DNA from: Bacillus sp. WMMC1349
GTDB taxonomy: Bacteria > Bacillota > Bacilli > Bacillales > Bacillaceae
Reading direction: 5' to 3'
Length of the DNA: 64,000 nt
NCBI RefSeq assembly: GCF_013155385.1
Contig: NZ_JABJUQ010000007.1
Coordinates: 3,194,501 to 3,258,500 of the forward strand
Under the pieces are notes generated by a model that saw only the letters and a list, made by a program, of their open reading frames with translations, did not search any database and was not told the origin of the DNA. Positions 8,519 through 18,228 of the stretch are shown here, piece by piece. Made by a program: the position numbers and the translations under genes. Within the stretch, counting starts at the first letter, position 1. Each line of letters opens with the position of its first letter.

Positions 8519-9814
8519 TTAATATCGTTTTCTGATAGATGAAGGCAAAATATTGAGCTGATCCCGATACTTGGCGACCGTTCGTCTTGAAATCACAATA
8601 CCGTACCTTTCTTTTAATAAATCAGCTAGTTTTTGATCTGAAAGCGGTTTCATTTTATTTTCTTCTTCAACTAGAGAAAGGAGTTTTGCTTTAGCTGTCT
8701 GGTTGGAAGTATGACCGACACTTGCATCTTTAACTTTTGCTGAAAAAAAGCGTTTAAGTTCGCAAAGTTCATAAGGTGTCTGCACAAATTTCCCCTTTAC
8801 CGCTCGGCTGACCGTTGATTCATGAACCCCAACAACATCAGCAACTTCTTTTAATGTTAATGGTTGAAGGTCGTTTTTTCCTTTTAGAAAATAATTCTGT
8901 TGGCAAGCAATAATTTCTTCCATCACTTTAGTCATTGTTTCTCTTCTTTGTCTGAGTGCCTGATCAAGCCATTTCCACTGTTTATATTTATCAGCTAAAA
9001 AGATGGATGTATCATCTTTTACTCCTTGATTCAAGAATGGTTCATAAAATGAATGTAATTGAATGTCCGGAAATGAACGGCTGTTAAGCTCAAACATGAC
9101 GATACCGTCTCGAATAAAAATCAGCACATCCGGTTCGATATAAACACTTCGTTCATCAGCTTCATATGCCAAACCGGGTCGCGGTGAAAGCTCTGTGATC
9201 AGATCTTGAATATGCTGCAGCTCTGATAGGGAAAGTCCTGTTCTCACAGAGAGTTCTTTCCAAGTCTTGTTTGCAAACAATTCAAAATAACCGGAGATGA
9301 CTTCTTCTGCTGCAGCTGCTGTTTCCTTTGGTAGACGTTGCAATTGGATGAGAATACACTCTTGCAGCGAACGGGCGCCGATTCCTGCTGGTTCAAGAGA
9401 TTGCAATTTTACGAGAACTTTTTCAATCTCTTCATTCGTCTCCGACAAATCAGCAGCGATATCGAAAAGATTTTCTCTTAAATAACCGTTTGTATCAAGC
9501 GAATTGACCAAGTATTTAAAAATTCGTGTTTCTCGTTTTGATAGTTGTAAATCGAGCGCTTGGCGTTTTAGAGCGGTTTGTAAATCTTCCTGAGATTTTG
9601 CTGTTTCAGGTCTTTGTAAAACCTGATCTGTTTTATGGTAAAATGATCGAGGAATATCAGAATCTTTTCGGTCAATAAGAGGGTTTTCCAGTGAAAGTTC
9701 ATCAATCTGATTGTTTAGTTCGGCTGAGGTATACTGCAGAATTTGAATAGCTTGTGTCAGGTTTTGGGTTATATGAAGCTTTATCGTTTGTTGTTGCTGA
9801 ACATGCAAGTTCAT
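8519..9814 (-). CDS. sigL: RNA polymerase sigma-54 factor SigL
   Basis: Sigma-54 directs RNA polymerase to -24/-12 promoters with enhancer-binding activators; in B. subtilis its targets include levanase and arginine and isoleucine catabolism. 431 aa (B. subtilis about 436). The N-terminal Gln/Leu-rich activator region is LHVQQQQTIKLHITQNLTQAIQILQY. The C-terminal RpoN box is SRRTVAKYRDQL, followed by ILPSSIRKRY, and an upstream helix-turn-helix is VADVVGVHESTVSRAVKGK. It is transcribed away from yvfG. I saw no obvious -24/-12 promoter in this window. Confidence 0.97.
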   Translation of the reverse strand: MNLHVQQQQTIKLHITQNLTQAIQILQYTSAELNNQIDELSLENPLIDRKDSDIPRSFYHKTDQVLQRPETAKSQEDLQTALKRQALDLQLSKRETRIFKYLVNSLDTNGYLRENLFDIAADLSETNEEIEKVLVKLQSLEPAGIGARSLQECILIQLQRLPKETAAAAEEVISGYFELFANKTWKELSVRTGLSLSELQHIQDLITELSPRPGLAYEADERSVYIEPDVLIFIRDGIVMFELNSRSFPDIQLHSFYEPFLNQGVKDDTSIFLADKYKQWKWLDQALRQRRETMTKVMEEIIACQQNYFLKGKNDLQPLTLKEVADVVGVHESTVSRAVKGKFVQTPYELCELKRFFSAKVKDASVGHTSNQTAKAKLLSLVEEENKMKPLSDQKLADLLKERYGIVISRRTVAKYRDQLNILPSSIRKRY

Positions 9815-9890
9815 GAGCTTTCCCCCCTCTCTTCATTAGTTTACACGATTCATTCCATACCGTATAGACTTTTAAAGGAGTGTTTTTTTA

Positions 9891-10097
9891 ATGACAGAAC
9901 TTTTTTCAGTACCATATTTCATAGAAAATTTACGGGCACATATTGAAATGAATCCAAACGAGGATAAGATTCATGCGATGAACAGCTATTATCGTTCGGT
10001 CGTCTCAACGCTTGTTCAAGATCAATTGACAAAAAATGCAGTGGTTTTAAAACGGATTCAGCATTTAGATGAAGCTTATAACAAAGTAAAGGATTGA
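9891..10097 (+). CDS. yvfG: Conserved small protein YvfG
   Basis: 68 aa, predicted alpha-helical, highly charged and cytosolic; B. subtilis YvfG (72 aa) occupies the same place between sigL and epsO and has no known function. AAAGGAG lies 9-10 bases before the ATG. It is divergent from sigL and convergent with epsO, with which it shares a strong bidirectional hairpin. Confidence 0.9.
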   Translation: MTELFSVPYFIENLRAHIEMNPNEDKIHAMNSYYRSVVSTLVQDQLTKNAVVLKRIQHLDEAYNKVKD

Positions 10098-10101
10098 TGA
10101 A

Positions 10102-10136
10102 AACCGGCTGTTATCTTTGAACAGCCGGTTCTTTTT
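10102..10136. terminator. yvfG/epsO bidirectional terminator
   Basis: An 11-bp stem AACCGGCTGTT/AACAGCCGGTT with a short loop is followed on the plus strand by CTTTTTCT. The stem overlaps the last codons of epsO. Confidence 0.85.
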
Positions 10137-11079
10137 CTGTTTGATGCTGGATGAGCTTTGTGTAAGGAATATCCTTCATCCATGTATTGTAATAGTTTGC
10201 ATTTTTTCCGTATGAATTATCAATCACGACATTTTCCTTTTGCAACAAACATGACAAAATATGACCGTGTAACCTTGATGTTACAACAGATTCATAGCGG
10301 CTGAAAAAGCCGATCGATTTTGTGACAAGATAATCGGAGTAACGTTTCCAATAAGACGCGACTGGCAGCAAGTTTCCCGCCTTTTTATTGAGCATGTTTA
10401 ATGTCTGTAATCGTTTAATTCCCCGTTTATCACGATCTGATAAGATCACGTTCCAGTCATATGTGTCTTGTTCAGTTTCTTTTTGTAAACTGCTGTTTGC
10501 TTCTTTATCTGTTCTGATTAATCGTAAAACAGGTGCCGATGGGGTTTCAGTTGGTTCAATCGGCCAAAGCTGATGAGCCATATCAGGCATCATCCTAATA
10601 TGTTTTATTTCTTGGAAATGTTCATTTGCAAATTGGAATGATGCTAATTCCCTTGTGAATAAATACAGGTCGGGATGAGATTCTAATATATCCTTAGAAA
10701 TCTTGATATGTTCTTCATTTTCATAATAAATCGATTGCGGCAGAATGACGATTCGATTTTCGGGATAATGCTTGATGACACGTTCTCTAAACTGCTGGAA
10801 ATGCGGATATAAATCGCCAAAATTTCCGCCGCCTTGACAAACTATGATCACATCTTTAGCAATCTTTCGACCCGGATTGAAATTTTCAGCGTTCCACCTT
10901 TCACACACTTTGATCCCATAGTTTTGAAAGAACGCTTCCGTACCTTTCATAATCAGGAGATCCCCTACATTCCCGTACAGAGGATAATCTAAATAAACAA
11001 CTGATGAACCCTTCGGTATAGCATCTAACAATTCTCCAAGCTTTTCTTTTAAACTGTCCATAGAATAGGTTTTAGCCAT
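10111..11079 (-). CDS. epsO: Pyruvyl transferase EpsO
   Basis: Predicted polysaccharide pyruvyl transferase (PF04230) that modifies the eps exopolysaccharide. The 322 residues match B. subtilis EpsO in size. Motifs are VYLDYPLYGNVGDLLIMKG near the N-terminus, VCQGGGNFGDLYP, and SRLHGHILSCLL in the C-terminal half. It is the last gene of the 15-gene operon, 16 nt after epsN, and its 3' end lies in the terminator hairpin. It resembles EpsI in the same operon. Confidence 0.93.
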   Translation of the reverse strand: MAKTYSMDSLKEKLGELLDAIPKGSSVVYLDYPLYGNVGDLLIMKGTEAFFQNYGIKVCERWNAENFNPGRKIAKDVIIVCQGGGNFGDLYPHFQQFRERVIKHYPENRIVILPQSIYYENEEHIKISKDILESHPDLYLFTRELASFQFANEHFQEIKHIRMMPDMAHQLWPIEPTETPSAPVLRLIRTDKEANSSLQKETEQDTYDWNVILSDRDKRGIKRLQTLNMLNKKAGNLLPVASYWKRYSDYLVTKSIGFFSRYESVVTSRLHGHILSCLLQKENVVIDNSYGKNANYYNTWMKDIPYTKLIQHQTEKEPAVQR

Positions 11080-11094
11080 GTATACGCCTACCTC

Positions 11095-12240
11095 TCATTG
11101 ATATTGAATTCGCTGAACAAGCATTTGAATAATTCGGTCTTGTTCTTCTTTTGTCAAACTGGAACCTGAAGGCAGACAGAGACCTCTGGCAAATAAATCA
11201 TCACAAACAGAATCATCTTCATGATGTGGATAAAAAACGGCATCTTGAAAGAGCGGTTGTCTATGCAATGGCTTCCACAATGGTCGTGCTTCAATGTTTT
11301 CGTTGGCAAGTGCTTCAATGATTTCTCCTGGTGTCGTTTTAATCTTTTTCGGATCAACAGTTAAGGTCGTTAACCAACGGTTTGACATTCCTTGTTCAGG
11401 CATAAACTCGATTCCATCGATTTCAGAAAGCGCTTCTTGATATCGTTGAAAAACAGTGCGCCGGGCGTTTACTCTGTCATCCAAAACGGCAAGCTGAGCG
11501 ACCCCAATTCCAGCCAGAACATTACTCATCCGATAATTGTAGCCGGCTTTTTCATGCTGATAGTGAACCGCTGGCTCACGGGCTTGTGTTGCTAAAAACC
11601 GAGCCTTTTTCAAGGCATCTTCATCATCACTAACAAGCATTCCCCCGCCTGAAGTCGTAATAATTTTATTACCGTTAAATGAATAAATGCCAAACCGACC
11701 AAAAGTTCCACTCTTTTTGCCTTTGTAGACAGAACCAAGCGATTCGGCCGCATCTTCAATCACAGGCACAGCATATTGATCACAAACGGCAAGGATCTCG
11801 TCCATTTTCGCACTTTGACCATATAAATTGACAACAATGACGGCTTTCGGAAGGTTTCTGTTTCGTTCAGCTTCGTCCAATGCGCGCTCAAGTGCTTGTG
11901 GAGACATGTTCCAAGTATGTCTTTCAGAATCGATAAAAACCGGTCTTGCTTGTTCATATAAGACAGGATTTGCACTAGCTACAAATGTAAAAGCAGAACA
12001 AAATACTGTGTCACCTTTTGTGACTCCCAATAGTTTGAGTGCAAGGTGGATCGCAGCAGTCCCTGAGCTGACGGCGGCTGCTCCAGCTGTTCCCACATAA
12101 TCAGCCAGTTTTTCTTCAAATGTATTAACAAGTGGACCAAGGGGAGCAATCCAGTTTGACCGAAATGCTTCGGCAACATAACGCTCTTCCTCTCCGCTCA
12201 TATGTGGCGGTGATAAAAAAATTCGCTTCTTTTGACTCAT
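11095..12240 (-). CDS. epsN: UDP-4-amino-sugar aminotransferase EpsN
   Basis: PLP-dependent DegT/DnrJ/EryC1 aminotransferase, expected to form UDP-2,6-dideoxy-2-acetamido-4-amino-glucose from the EpsC product. This feeds the amino sugar bacillosamine into the exopolysaccharide. Substrate-binding SSGTAAIHLALK is at ~60-71, DAAESLGS lies mid-protein, and the PLP lysine is in YSFNGNKIITTSGGGML. The ATG at 12240 (MSQKKRIF) is preferred over the GTG at 12249 because AAGGGTG is correctly spaced for it. It follows the epsM stop by a few bases. Confidence 0.93.
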   Translation of the reverse strand: MSQKKRIFLSPPHMSGEEERYVAEAFRSNWIAPLGPLVNTFEEKLADYVGTAGAAAVSSGTAAIHLALKLLGVTKGDTVFCSAFTFVASANPVLYEQARPVFIDSERHTWNMSPQALERALDEAERNRNLPKAVIVVNLYGQSAKMDEILAVCDQYAVPVIEDAAESLGSVYKGKKSGTFGRFGIYSFNGNKIITTSGGGMLVSDDEDALKKARFLATQAREPAVHYQHEKAGYNYRMSNVLAGIGVAQLAVLDDRVNARRTVFQRYQEALSEIDGIEFMPEQGMSNRWLTTLTVDPKKIKTTPGEIIEALANENIEARPLWKPLHRQPLFQDAVFYPHHEDDSVCDDLFARGLCLPSGSSLTKEEQDRIIQMLVQRIQYQ

Positions 12241-12245
12241 TGTTT

Positions 12246-12887
12246 TCACCCTTTTATGCTGTTTTTAATGATTCTGGCAGGTATTCCGACAGCCGTCGTA
12301 TCATCTGGAATATCATCGATGACCGTTGCTCCTGCCCCCGTTATGCTCCGGCAACCAATCGTTTTTCCTGGAATCACGACTGTTCCTGCACCAACATGTG
12401 CACCTGCCTTCACTATAACCCCTCCGGTTAAAACCGTTCCTGGTGAAAGGTGAACATAGTCACCAATTTGATTGTCATGTTCAACAATAACACCGGTATT
12501 GATGATACTGTGAGCACCAATATGGGTATCAGCTTGGACAACGCTCCTAGCCATCACGACTGTTCCGTTTTGAAGCTGGGCCGATTTGCTGATCACCGCA
12601 GATGGATGAACAAGTATCGTATAACTTTCCAGTGGAAGACCGAGACATTCAAACAGCTGTTTTCTCACATTGTTTGCACCGACACCTAGAATAAATTGAA
12701 CATCTGGAAGAGCTTGAGAGAGCTCTACTGCGGCACTTGAAGGTCCTTTATAAAGATTGTTTTCAACATGGAGGTTGACAAACTTGTCATCAAGAATTCC
12801 GACAAGCTCAGTGTCCTGCAGTTCTTCAATGATTTCCCGAATCACCTTGCCATGACCACCGTCTCCGATCACCACCACTTTTCGCAT
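12246..12887 (-). CDS. epsM: Acetyltransferase EpsM
   Basis: PglD-like sugar O/N-acetyltransferase (213 aa; B. subtilis 216) that acetylates the UDP-4-amino sugar made by EpsN. The N-terminal Rossmann-type domain starts VVVIGDGGHGKVI. The C-terminal left-handed beta-helix has hexapeptide repeats (INTGVIVEHDNQIGDYVHLS, VGAGTVVIPG), and the catalytic His is likely in IVEHDN. It sits directly between epsL and epsN. Confidence 0.92.
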   Translation of the reverse strand: MRKVVVIGDGGHGKVIREIIEELQDTELVGILDDKFVNLHVENNLYKGPSSAAVELSQALPDVQFILGVGANNVRKQLFECLGLPLESYTILVHPSAVISKSAQLQNGTVVMARSVVQADTHIGAHSIINTGVIVEHDNQIGDYVHLSPGTVLTGGVIVKAGAHVGAGTVVIPGKTIGCRSITGAGATVIDDIPDDTTAVGIPARIIKNSIKG

Positions 12888-13490
12888 TTAAGCATTCCTT
12901 CTCCCTGTAAATTTTTCAACTGTCACATGCTGATCTTGGCTGATACCATCAGACTTCAGCACTTTTACTACAGTTAAAAACAGAATTTTAAGATCTAGAA
13001 AAAAAGACCGGTGATCAACATACCAGACATCGAGTTCAAACTTTTCCTCCCATGTCACTTTATTTCTTCCATTAATTTGTGCCCAACCCGTAATACCTGG
13101 TCTAACCTCGTGCCGCCTCCATTGTTTTTCTGTATAAAGAGGAACATACTCCATTAAAAGCGGGCGCGGACCAACAAGACTTAAATCACCTTTAATGACG
13201 TTTATCAACTGCGGCAGTTCATCCAGGCTTGTTTTTCTGATCAGCTTACCCGTTCTTGTCATCCGTTTTTCATCACTAAGCAGATTTCCCGCCCTGTCTT
13301 TTTCATCAGTCATGGTTCTAAATTTATATAAGGTAAACGGTTTACCATTCAAACCGGGACGAACTTGGCGAAAAAAGACAGGAGAACCGATTTTCCATTT
13401 GATAAGACAAGCTGTTAACATCATCGCAGGACTGAGAACAACTAGAAGAACTACCGCTGATAAAAGATCAAAAAACCGTTTAACTTTCAC
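12888..13490 (-). CDS. epsL: Undecaprenyl-phosphate sugar phosphotransferase EpsL
   Basis: Initiating glycosyl-1-phosphate transferase of the monotopic PglC family. It loads the first sugar phosphate onto undecaprenyl phosphate at the membrane. 200 aa. The N-terminal membrane helix is at ~6-28. [31 protein letters not shown] and VGPRPLL carry the conserved DE and RPL residues. The [17 protein letters not shown] block is also typical. It is 20 nt after epsK. Confidence 0.94.
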   Translation of the reverse strand: MKVKRFFDLLSAVVLLVVLSPAMMLTACLIKWKIGSPVFFRQVRPGLNGKPFTLYKFRTMTDEKDRAGNLLSDEKRMTRTGKLIRKTSLDELPQLINVIKGDLSLVGPRPLLMEYVPLYTEKQWRRHEVRPGITGWAQINGRNKVTWEEKFELDVWYVDHRSFFLDLKILFLTVVKVLKSDGISQDQHVTVEKFTGRRNA

Positions 13491-13510
13491 AAAAACCGGA
13501 CCCCTTTCTG

Positions 13511-15067
13511 CTATTTAAAAAAACCTTTCTGAAAAGGAACTGATGCCGAAGACCAAAGCTTTTGCAACAAGACGAAGATCTCCTGCCGCTCTTCTTTTGT
13601 ACAAATGACACCATACACAAACAATATATACGCAATGGACACGATCAATGCCGTTAACAATAGAGTAAACATGCTGTTAACCGTAAAGAAGAATTCGATT
13701 GTGTAACAAATAGCTAAAGCAAATGAAGCTCCAGCAAGCGGTGCATATATCCCTTTATAAAAAACTCGTTTTCTCTCACCCGTTATTTTTGCTGTATAGA
13801 TTGGGGTAAAAACCACGTTTTTCAACATTAAAGCAATAGCGCCGCTAATAGCTATCCCATAGAGCCCAAGACCCGCAGGACCGCTCAAGACAATGGCGAG
13901 CAACAAATTGACAACACCGAATGCTACTGTTACCAGTGCCGGAGTTCTCAGTTTGTTGTAAGATGTAAAAATATAAAATAGCGGGGACGGGCTTAAACAA
14001 AGAACTAAATAGCCGGCATGTATCAATAAAAGCCATTTTAGATGCTCAAATGATGGTCCAAGCCAGATGTTCAAAAATGGACCTGCCAAACCACCTAGCA
14101 GTGCTGCTGGCAAAGCGAGCATCATTCCGTTAAATCTGACCGCCTGATTGGCATAACGGACAAGCCCCTCTTTGTTACCCTTTGAATAATAGAGAGTAAT
14201 CGTCGGCGAGAATACGGCAGCCAGTGTACTTGACAGTGTCCGTAATAACAGTGGAAACTGAATAATTGCCGCATACATTCCAGATTGTGAGACACCCAGC
14301 ATGACATTAGCTACCATCAAATCAATCTGCAAAAATAGCAGAATCCCGACTTGGTTCACTGAGCTCCATCCCCCTAAGCGGAGCAGTTTTTTGCATTTTG
14401 TTAAAGACATATCCTTCATACGAAACGTATACCATGGTATCAACTTTTTAAAGAAAAAGATCGACAACATACATGCTGAAGCAACAGCGATCAATGTAGC
14501 AAACTGAATGTACCAAATTCTCGGTGTAAACCAAGAAAATATGCAGAAAACACATAACACGCGAATCATCATTTGTATAGCTTGGATTGTGCTTGTAATA
14601 TAAATTTTATTGGCAAAAAACGGGCCTGCGGAAAAACCAGACATAAAAAAAGTTAACAAAAAGAGCAGCGTCCCAATGATTAATGCAATTTGTACATCTC
14701 CTAAGAGATCAGCAGGGACTTGAATGATCTGATCGACAAACCCAACCATCGCCAAAATGGGCAAAAGTAATATCAGTGAAAGGATAAAAGATGAAATCAT
14801 AAAGGTATTCATATATCCTCTTGCTTCCTCAAACTCCCCTCTGTGTGCCGAAACGGAAAAAAATCTGACGACAACCGCACTAAGGGCGACCGTAATCACC
14901 GAAAAGTAGTTGATCATATTTTGCGTTAACGTAACAAATCCAAATGCTTCAACCCCAAGGTGTTGAATAACAAACGGCGTCAGCCACATTGAGAAAAGCA
15001 CCGATAATAAAAACGACACCATATTGGCGCCTAGATTTAAGACAAATTTCTTATTCAAGAGGCTCAT
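13511..15067 (-). CDS. epsK: Polysaccharide flippase EpsK
   Basis: Wzx-like exporter of the MOP superfamily (518 aa; B. subtilis 505) with about 14 hydrophobic spans along its length. It is expected to flip the lipid-linked exopolysaccharide repeat unit across the membrane. The N-terminal segment [20 protein letters not shown] is typical of polysaccharide biosynthesis flippases. It lies between epsJ and epsL, where the Wzx function belongs. The plus-strand frames overlapping it are shadows. Confidence 0.92.
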   Translation of the reverse strand: MSLLNKKFVLNLGANMVSFLLSVLFSMWLTPFVIQHLGVEAFGFVTLTQNMINYFSVITVALSAVVVRFFSVSAHRGEFEEARGYMNTFMISSFILSLILLLPILAMVGFVDQIIQVPADLLGDVQIALIIGTLLFLLTFFMSGFSAGPFFANKIYITSTIQAIQMMIRVLCVFCIFSWFTPRIWYIQFATLIAVASACMLSIFFFKKLIPWYTFRMKDMSLTKCKKLLRLGGWSSVNQVGILLFLQIDLMVANVMLGVSQSGMYAAIIQFPLLLRTLSSTLAAVFSPTITLYYSKGNKEGLVRYANQAVRFNGMMLALPAALLGGLAGPFLNIWLGPSFEHLKWLLLIHAGYLVLCLSPSPLFYIFTSYNKLRTPALVTVAFGVVNLLLAIVLSGPAGLGLYGIAISGAIALMLKNVVFTPIYTAKITGERKRVFYKGIYAPLAGASFALAICYTIEFFFTVNSMFTLLLTALIVSIAYILFVYGVICTKEERQEIFVLLQKLWSSASVPFQKGFFK

Positions 15068-15070
15068 CCC

Positions 15071-16084
15071 TTACTGGGCAATTTTTCGTTTAAAAAACAA
15101 TTCAAGCATAATCGGAACATTTAGTTTGCATAACAATAAAACAAGCCGTTGGCCAGATAAAAGCTTATCATTGTGAATAGACGTCTTTTTCAATGATGAC
15201 TGTACCATCGGATAAGTCAAAATTTCTTTAATATGGCGCCTTATTTGTTTTGATGGCTTCTGTCCAGCACAGGCATTGGCGATTAACATTGGAATTTGAT
15301 GCTTGCAGATGTAGGTTTGCAAGTCTTCCTCACATTCCTCTACCAACTGGAATGTCTCGTAAAATCTCTTTTTCGCACGATACTGTCTGATCAGGTTTTC
15401 GTCCATATACGGTTTATAAGGAACCTCTGTTAAGCTTTGCGGATTCCATCTGTACATGTAATAGCCTGCATCAATCGCCTTGACCCGTGTTGCTGCATAG
15501 AATGCATACAAATTAAATGGTGAATCCTCAGCAAAACGAATATCCTCACAAAAATAGAGCTCATTGTCGCGCAAAAGCTCACGTCTGTATAAATTACGCC
15601 AAACATACCAGATAAACTGGGTTTCATGAGCTCTTTTCAGTTCTTGCTTTAAGTCTTGTCTCAACAATACGCGATCTTTCGGCAAAGTTGGCGGAAAATA
15701 CTGACCGCCTTTGTCAGAATGCTTATAATAGCCGCACATCACGATATCGAGATCATCTTGTTTCGCATTGATGTACATCTCGTTAAACATTGCATCAGCA
15801 ACAAAATCATCACCATCAACAAAACCGATATAATCTCCTGTGGCCGCCTTAAGACCGGCATTTCTAGCTGAGCTGAGCCCGCCATTTTTCTTATGAATCA
15901 CTTTGACTCTTTTGTCCTTCTCACAGTACTGCCTGGCGATTTCTCCGGATCGATCTGGAGATCCATCATCAACAAGAATGATCTCAATATTTTTTAATGT
16001 CTGTTTAAGCAACGAATCGACACATTCTTCAATATAATTCTCGACATTGTACATCGGGACAATAATGCTGACAAACGGCTTCAT
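15071..16084 (-). CDS. epsJ: Glycosyltransferase EpsJ
   Basis: GT2-family enzyme (337 aa) that adds a sugar to the lipid-linked exopolysaccharide intermediate on the cytosolic face. GT-A fold signatures are VSIIVPMYNVENYI at residues 5-18, ILVDDGSPDRSGEIA, and the metal-binding DGDDF after DYIGFV. It overlaps the epsI stop by 4 nt (16081-16084) and precedes epsK by 3 nt. It shares architecture with EpsH and EpsE in the operon. Confidence 0.93.
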   Translation of the reverse strand: MKPFVSIIVPMYNVENYIEECVDSLLKQTLKNIEIILVDDGSPDRSGEIARQYCEKDKRVKVIHKKNGGLSSARNAGLKAATGDYIGFVDGDDFVADAMFNEMYINAKQDDLDIVMCGYYKHSDKGGQYFPPTLPKDRVLLRQDLKQELKRAHETQFIWYVWRNLYRRELLRDNELYFCEDIRFAEDSPFNLYAFYAATRVKAIDAGYYMYRWNPQSLTEVPYKPYMDENLIRQYRAKKRFYETFQLVEECEEDLQTYICKHQIPMLIANACAGQKPSKQIRRHIKEILTYPMVQSSLKKTSIHNDKLLSGQRLVLLLCKLNVPIMLELFFKRKIAQ

Positions 16085-17160
16085 TCAGCATCACCCAAAA
16101 TCTTTCGTTTCAAATCTTTGAAATAATGCTCCCTTGACGGGATTTCTTCATAATTTGATTCGTTTTTCATGAGTTCATGAATAGCATTGATCACTTCTGA
16201 TGTTTCTGGGTTTTCAACCATTTTGATCATAGGGTTATCTTTTAACCAGTTAAACCCTTCAAGTACTTTATGATCAAAGGAACGGATAACAACACACGGT
16301 GTACCTGTAATAGCACAAAAAATCATGCCATGAAGTCTATCGGTAATGACAACCTCTGCATTTCTCAGCTTATCCCAGAGCTTATTTAGCTCCTTCTCGC
16401 GTGAAAAACGGCTGACTCTTTTCCCAATCGTCGTTGTAAAGGTTGACACCTCACGATATTCAGCACGAATGATTGTTTGCAATAGTTGCCGCTCTTCCTT
16501 TTTAAGAAAACTCTCTTTATCATCTCTTAAACAAACCAATACACCCGTTCTCTCACATTGTTGCTCTTTTTTTAAATACAGCACCATATCAGGTTGCTTG
16601 ATGATCGTTTTGTTTGGAAAGTTCTTCTCCATAAACTGATAGGTTGTCTCATCTCGTGCCATTAACAACAGCTGCGGGTGAGCATTGTATATTTTTTTCG
16701 CTTTTTTTAATTCTTTTTGTCCTTTATGTGTCTCTGAAAAGTGGGCAGTAGCAGGCAGCTGTACTATTTTATAATGCTTAAACTTCTTCATAATAAAACG
16801 CCGCGTCCATTCTTCATTTCTATACAAATCACCCATATTTCCGCCGCCGATGATAAATACCATATCCTCTGGATGGCGGATACGACGCAATGCTTTTGCA
16901 TGTTTATAAATATCATTAATCGTAATCTCAATGATTTCAAAATCAGGAAACTCTGTTTCTGCAAATGTTTTGCTAGCCAATGCAATGGCATGATCTCCTA
17001 AATTATCATGAGAAGGGATCAATGTCAGAATGATTTTCTTCTTGTCTTTATACTGATCAAAACGGTTTAAACCAGGTGTTCCCATCATATATTCAGACGG
17101 ATATTTGACCTTTAACAAAAGCCATTCGACAAGATTGATTTTTAATTCCTTAAAGCTCAT
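16081..17160 (-). CDS. epsI: Pyruvyl transferase EpsI
   Basis: Second predicted polysaccharide pyruvyl transferase of the operon (359 aa). Motifs are LTLIPSHDNLGDHAIALASK near the N-terminus, VFIIGGGNMGDLYRNEEW, and DRLHGMIFCAITGTP in the C-terminal half. It overlaps epsJ by 4 nt. Together with EpsO it suggests a pyruvylated, acidic polysaccharide. Confidence 0.92.
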   Translation of the reverse strand: MSFKELKINLVEWLLLKVKYPSEYMMGTPGLNRFDQYKDKKKIILTLIPSHDNLGDHAIALASKTFAETEFPDFEIIEITINDIYKHAKALRRIRHPEDMVFIIGGGNMGDLYRNEEWTRRFIMKKFKHYKIVQLPATAHFSETHKGQKELKKAKKIYNAHPQLLLMARDETTYQFMEKNFPNKTIIKQPDMVLYLKKEQQCERTGVLVCLRDDKESFLKKEERQLLQTIIRAEYREVSTFTTTIGKRVSRFSREKELNKLWDKLRNAEVVITDRLHGMIFCAITGTPCVVIRSFDHKVLEGFNWLKDNPMIKMVENPETSEVINAIHELMKNESNYEEIPSREHYFKDLKRKILGDAE

Positions 17161-17171
17161 TTTTTCACCGC

Positions 17172-18203
17172 CTATTTCTTCATTCTGTACTCTATCATTT
17201 TTTGATAAATCGCCGCGAACCCATATACAGCTGGGGTGAAGCGCAACCGTATCAGCATCAGAAGCAGCCTTTTCTTCGCATCAAAATTTGTCGGCTGGGT
17301 TGTTGGAATCTTCCTTCTGAATTCTGTGCAGGCACAAATACGGCTAATATTTTTATATTTTTCTGATAAAGGGCTTTTGTTTTGACTTTTACACTCATTC
17401 AAAATGCTGTTGCAACCATGATTGATCATAAAAACTTGCAATGCCTCATGAAAAGGTGATAGTTTTCCATGCTTTGTCAAACAATCAAAGTTTGCTTCAT
17501 AAAGAGTCAATCCGTTTTGAAACAGCCCTTTCTGATATTTTTGGACAATCGATGATAAATGAACTCTATAATGGTAGAGTGGTTTTGTTACAAATGCCAC
17601 ATGATTGGCAAAAAGCAAGCATCTAAAACTGAAATACTGATCTTCAATATTTTCCAATTCATCCCTGAGTGGAAATGTGAGGTGATGTCGCTTAATTAAG
17701 TCTCTACTGTAAAGCTTATTCCAGGAAAAACCGCTGACCTTACCTTTCAACAAATCAGCAATTAATTCAGCTGTTGGTTTTTCCTTATATGCTTTTCCAA
17801 CTTCCGGATAAACTGTTTTATCTGTATCCTCAATTTCAACAGCATAGTCACATAGGACAAGGTCGGCTTTACCTAGCTGGGCTTTCTCATACATCGCTTC
17901 ACAATAATCCGCTTCAATCCAGTCATCGGAATCAATAAATGCGACGTATTCACCTGAGGCAGCCTCTATTCCTTTATTCCGTACAGCACCTAAACCTTGA
18001 TTTTCCTGAACGATTGTTTTTATTCGGCTGTCTTTTTTAGCAAAATCATCGATAACCTCTTGACTTCCGTCAGTAGAACCGTCATTCACAATGATAATTT
18101 CAATATTTTTCAAAGTCTGATTGAGCAAAGACCGTAAACAGTTCGGCAAAAAAGCTTCTGTATTATATACTGCAACCAGTAAACTAACTGCTGGGTTTTC
18201 CAC
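17172..18203 (-). CDS. epsH: Glycosyltransferase EpsH
   Basis: GT2-family transferase (343 aa; B. subtilis 344). The N-terminus is PAVSLLVAVYNTEAFLPNCL, followed by IIIVNDGSTDGSQ and the metal-binding DSDDW. GTG at 18203 is chosen because AAAGGAG lies 8 nt upstream and the reading matches the EpsH N-terminus. The longer frame to 18272 runs into epsG and has no ribosome-binding site. It is thought to act with EpsJ on the N-acetylglucosamine-type backbone. Confidence 0.92.
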   Translation of the reverse strand: MENPAVSLLVAVYNTEAFLPNCLRSLLNQTLKNIEIIIVNDGSTDGSQEVIDDFAKKDSRIKTIVQENQGLGAVRNKGIEAASGEYVAFIDSDDWIEADYCEAMYEKAQLGKADLVLCDYAVEIEDTDKTVYPEVGKAYKEKPTAELIADLLKGKVSGFSWNKLYSRDLIKRHHLTFPLRDELENIEDQYFSFRCLLFANHVAFVTKPLYHYRVHLSSIVQKYQKGLFQNGLTLYEANFDCLTKHGKLSPFHEALQVFMINHGCNSILNECKSQNKSPLSEKYKNISRICACTEFRRKIPTTQPTNFDAKKRLLLMLIRLRFTPAVYGFAAIYQKMIEYRMKK

Positions 18204-18228
18204 TAAGATTACTCCTTTGTCGACATTT

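Noticed and set aside
8519..9814. Sigma-54 promoters in the window matching the presence of sigL
   Set aside because: No convincing TGGCAC-N5-TTGC element was found upstream of lut, arc or other operons.
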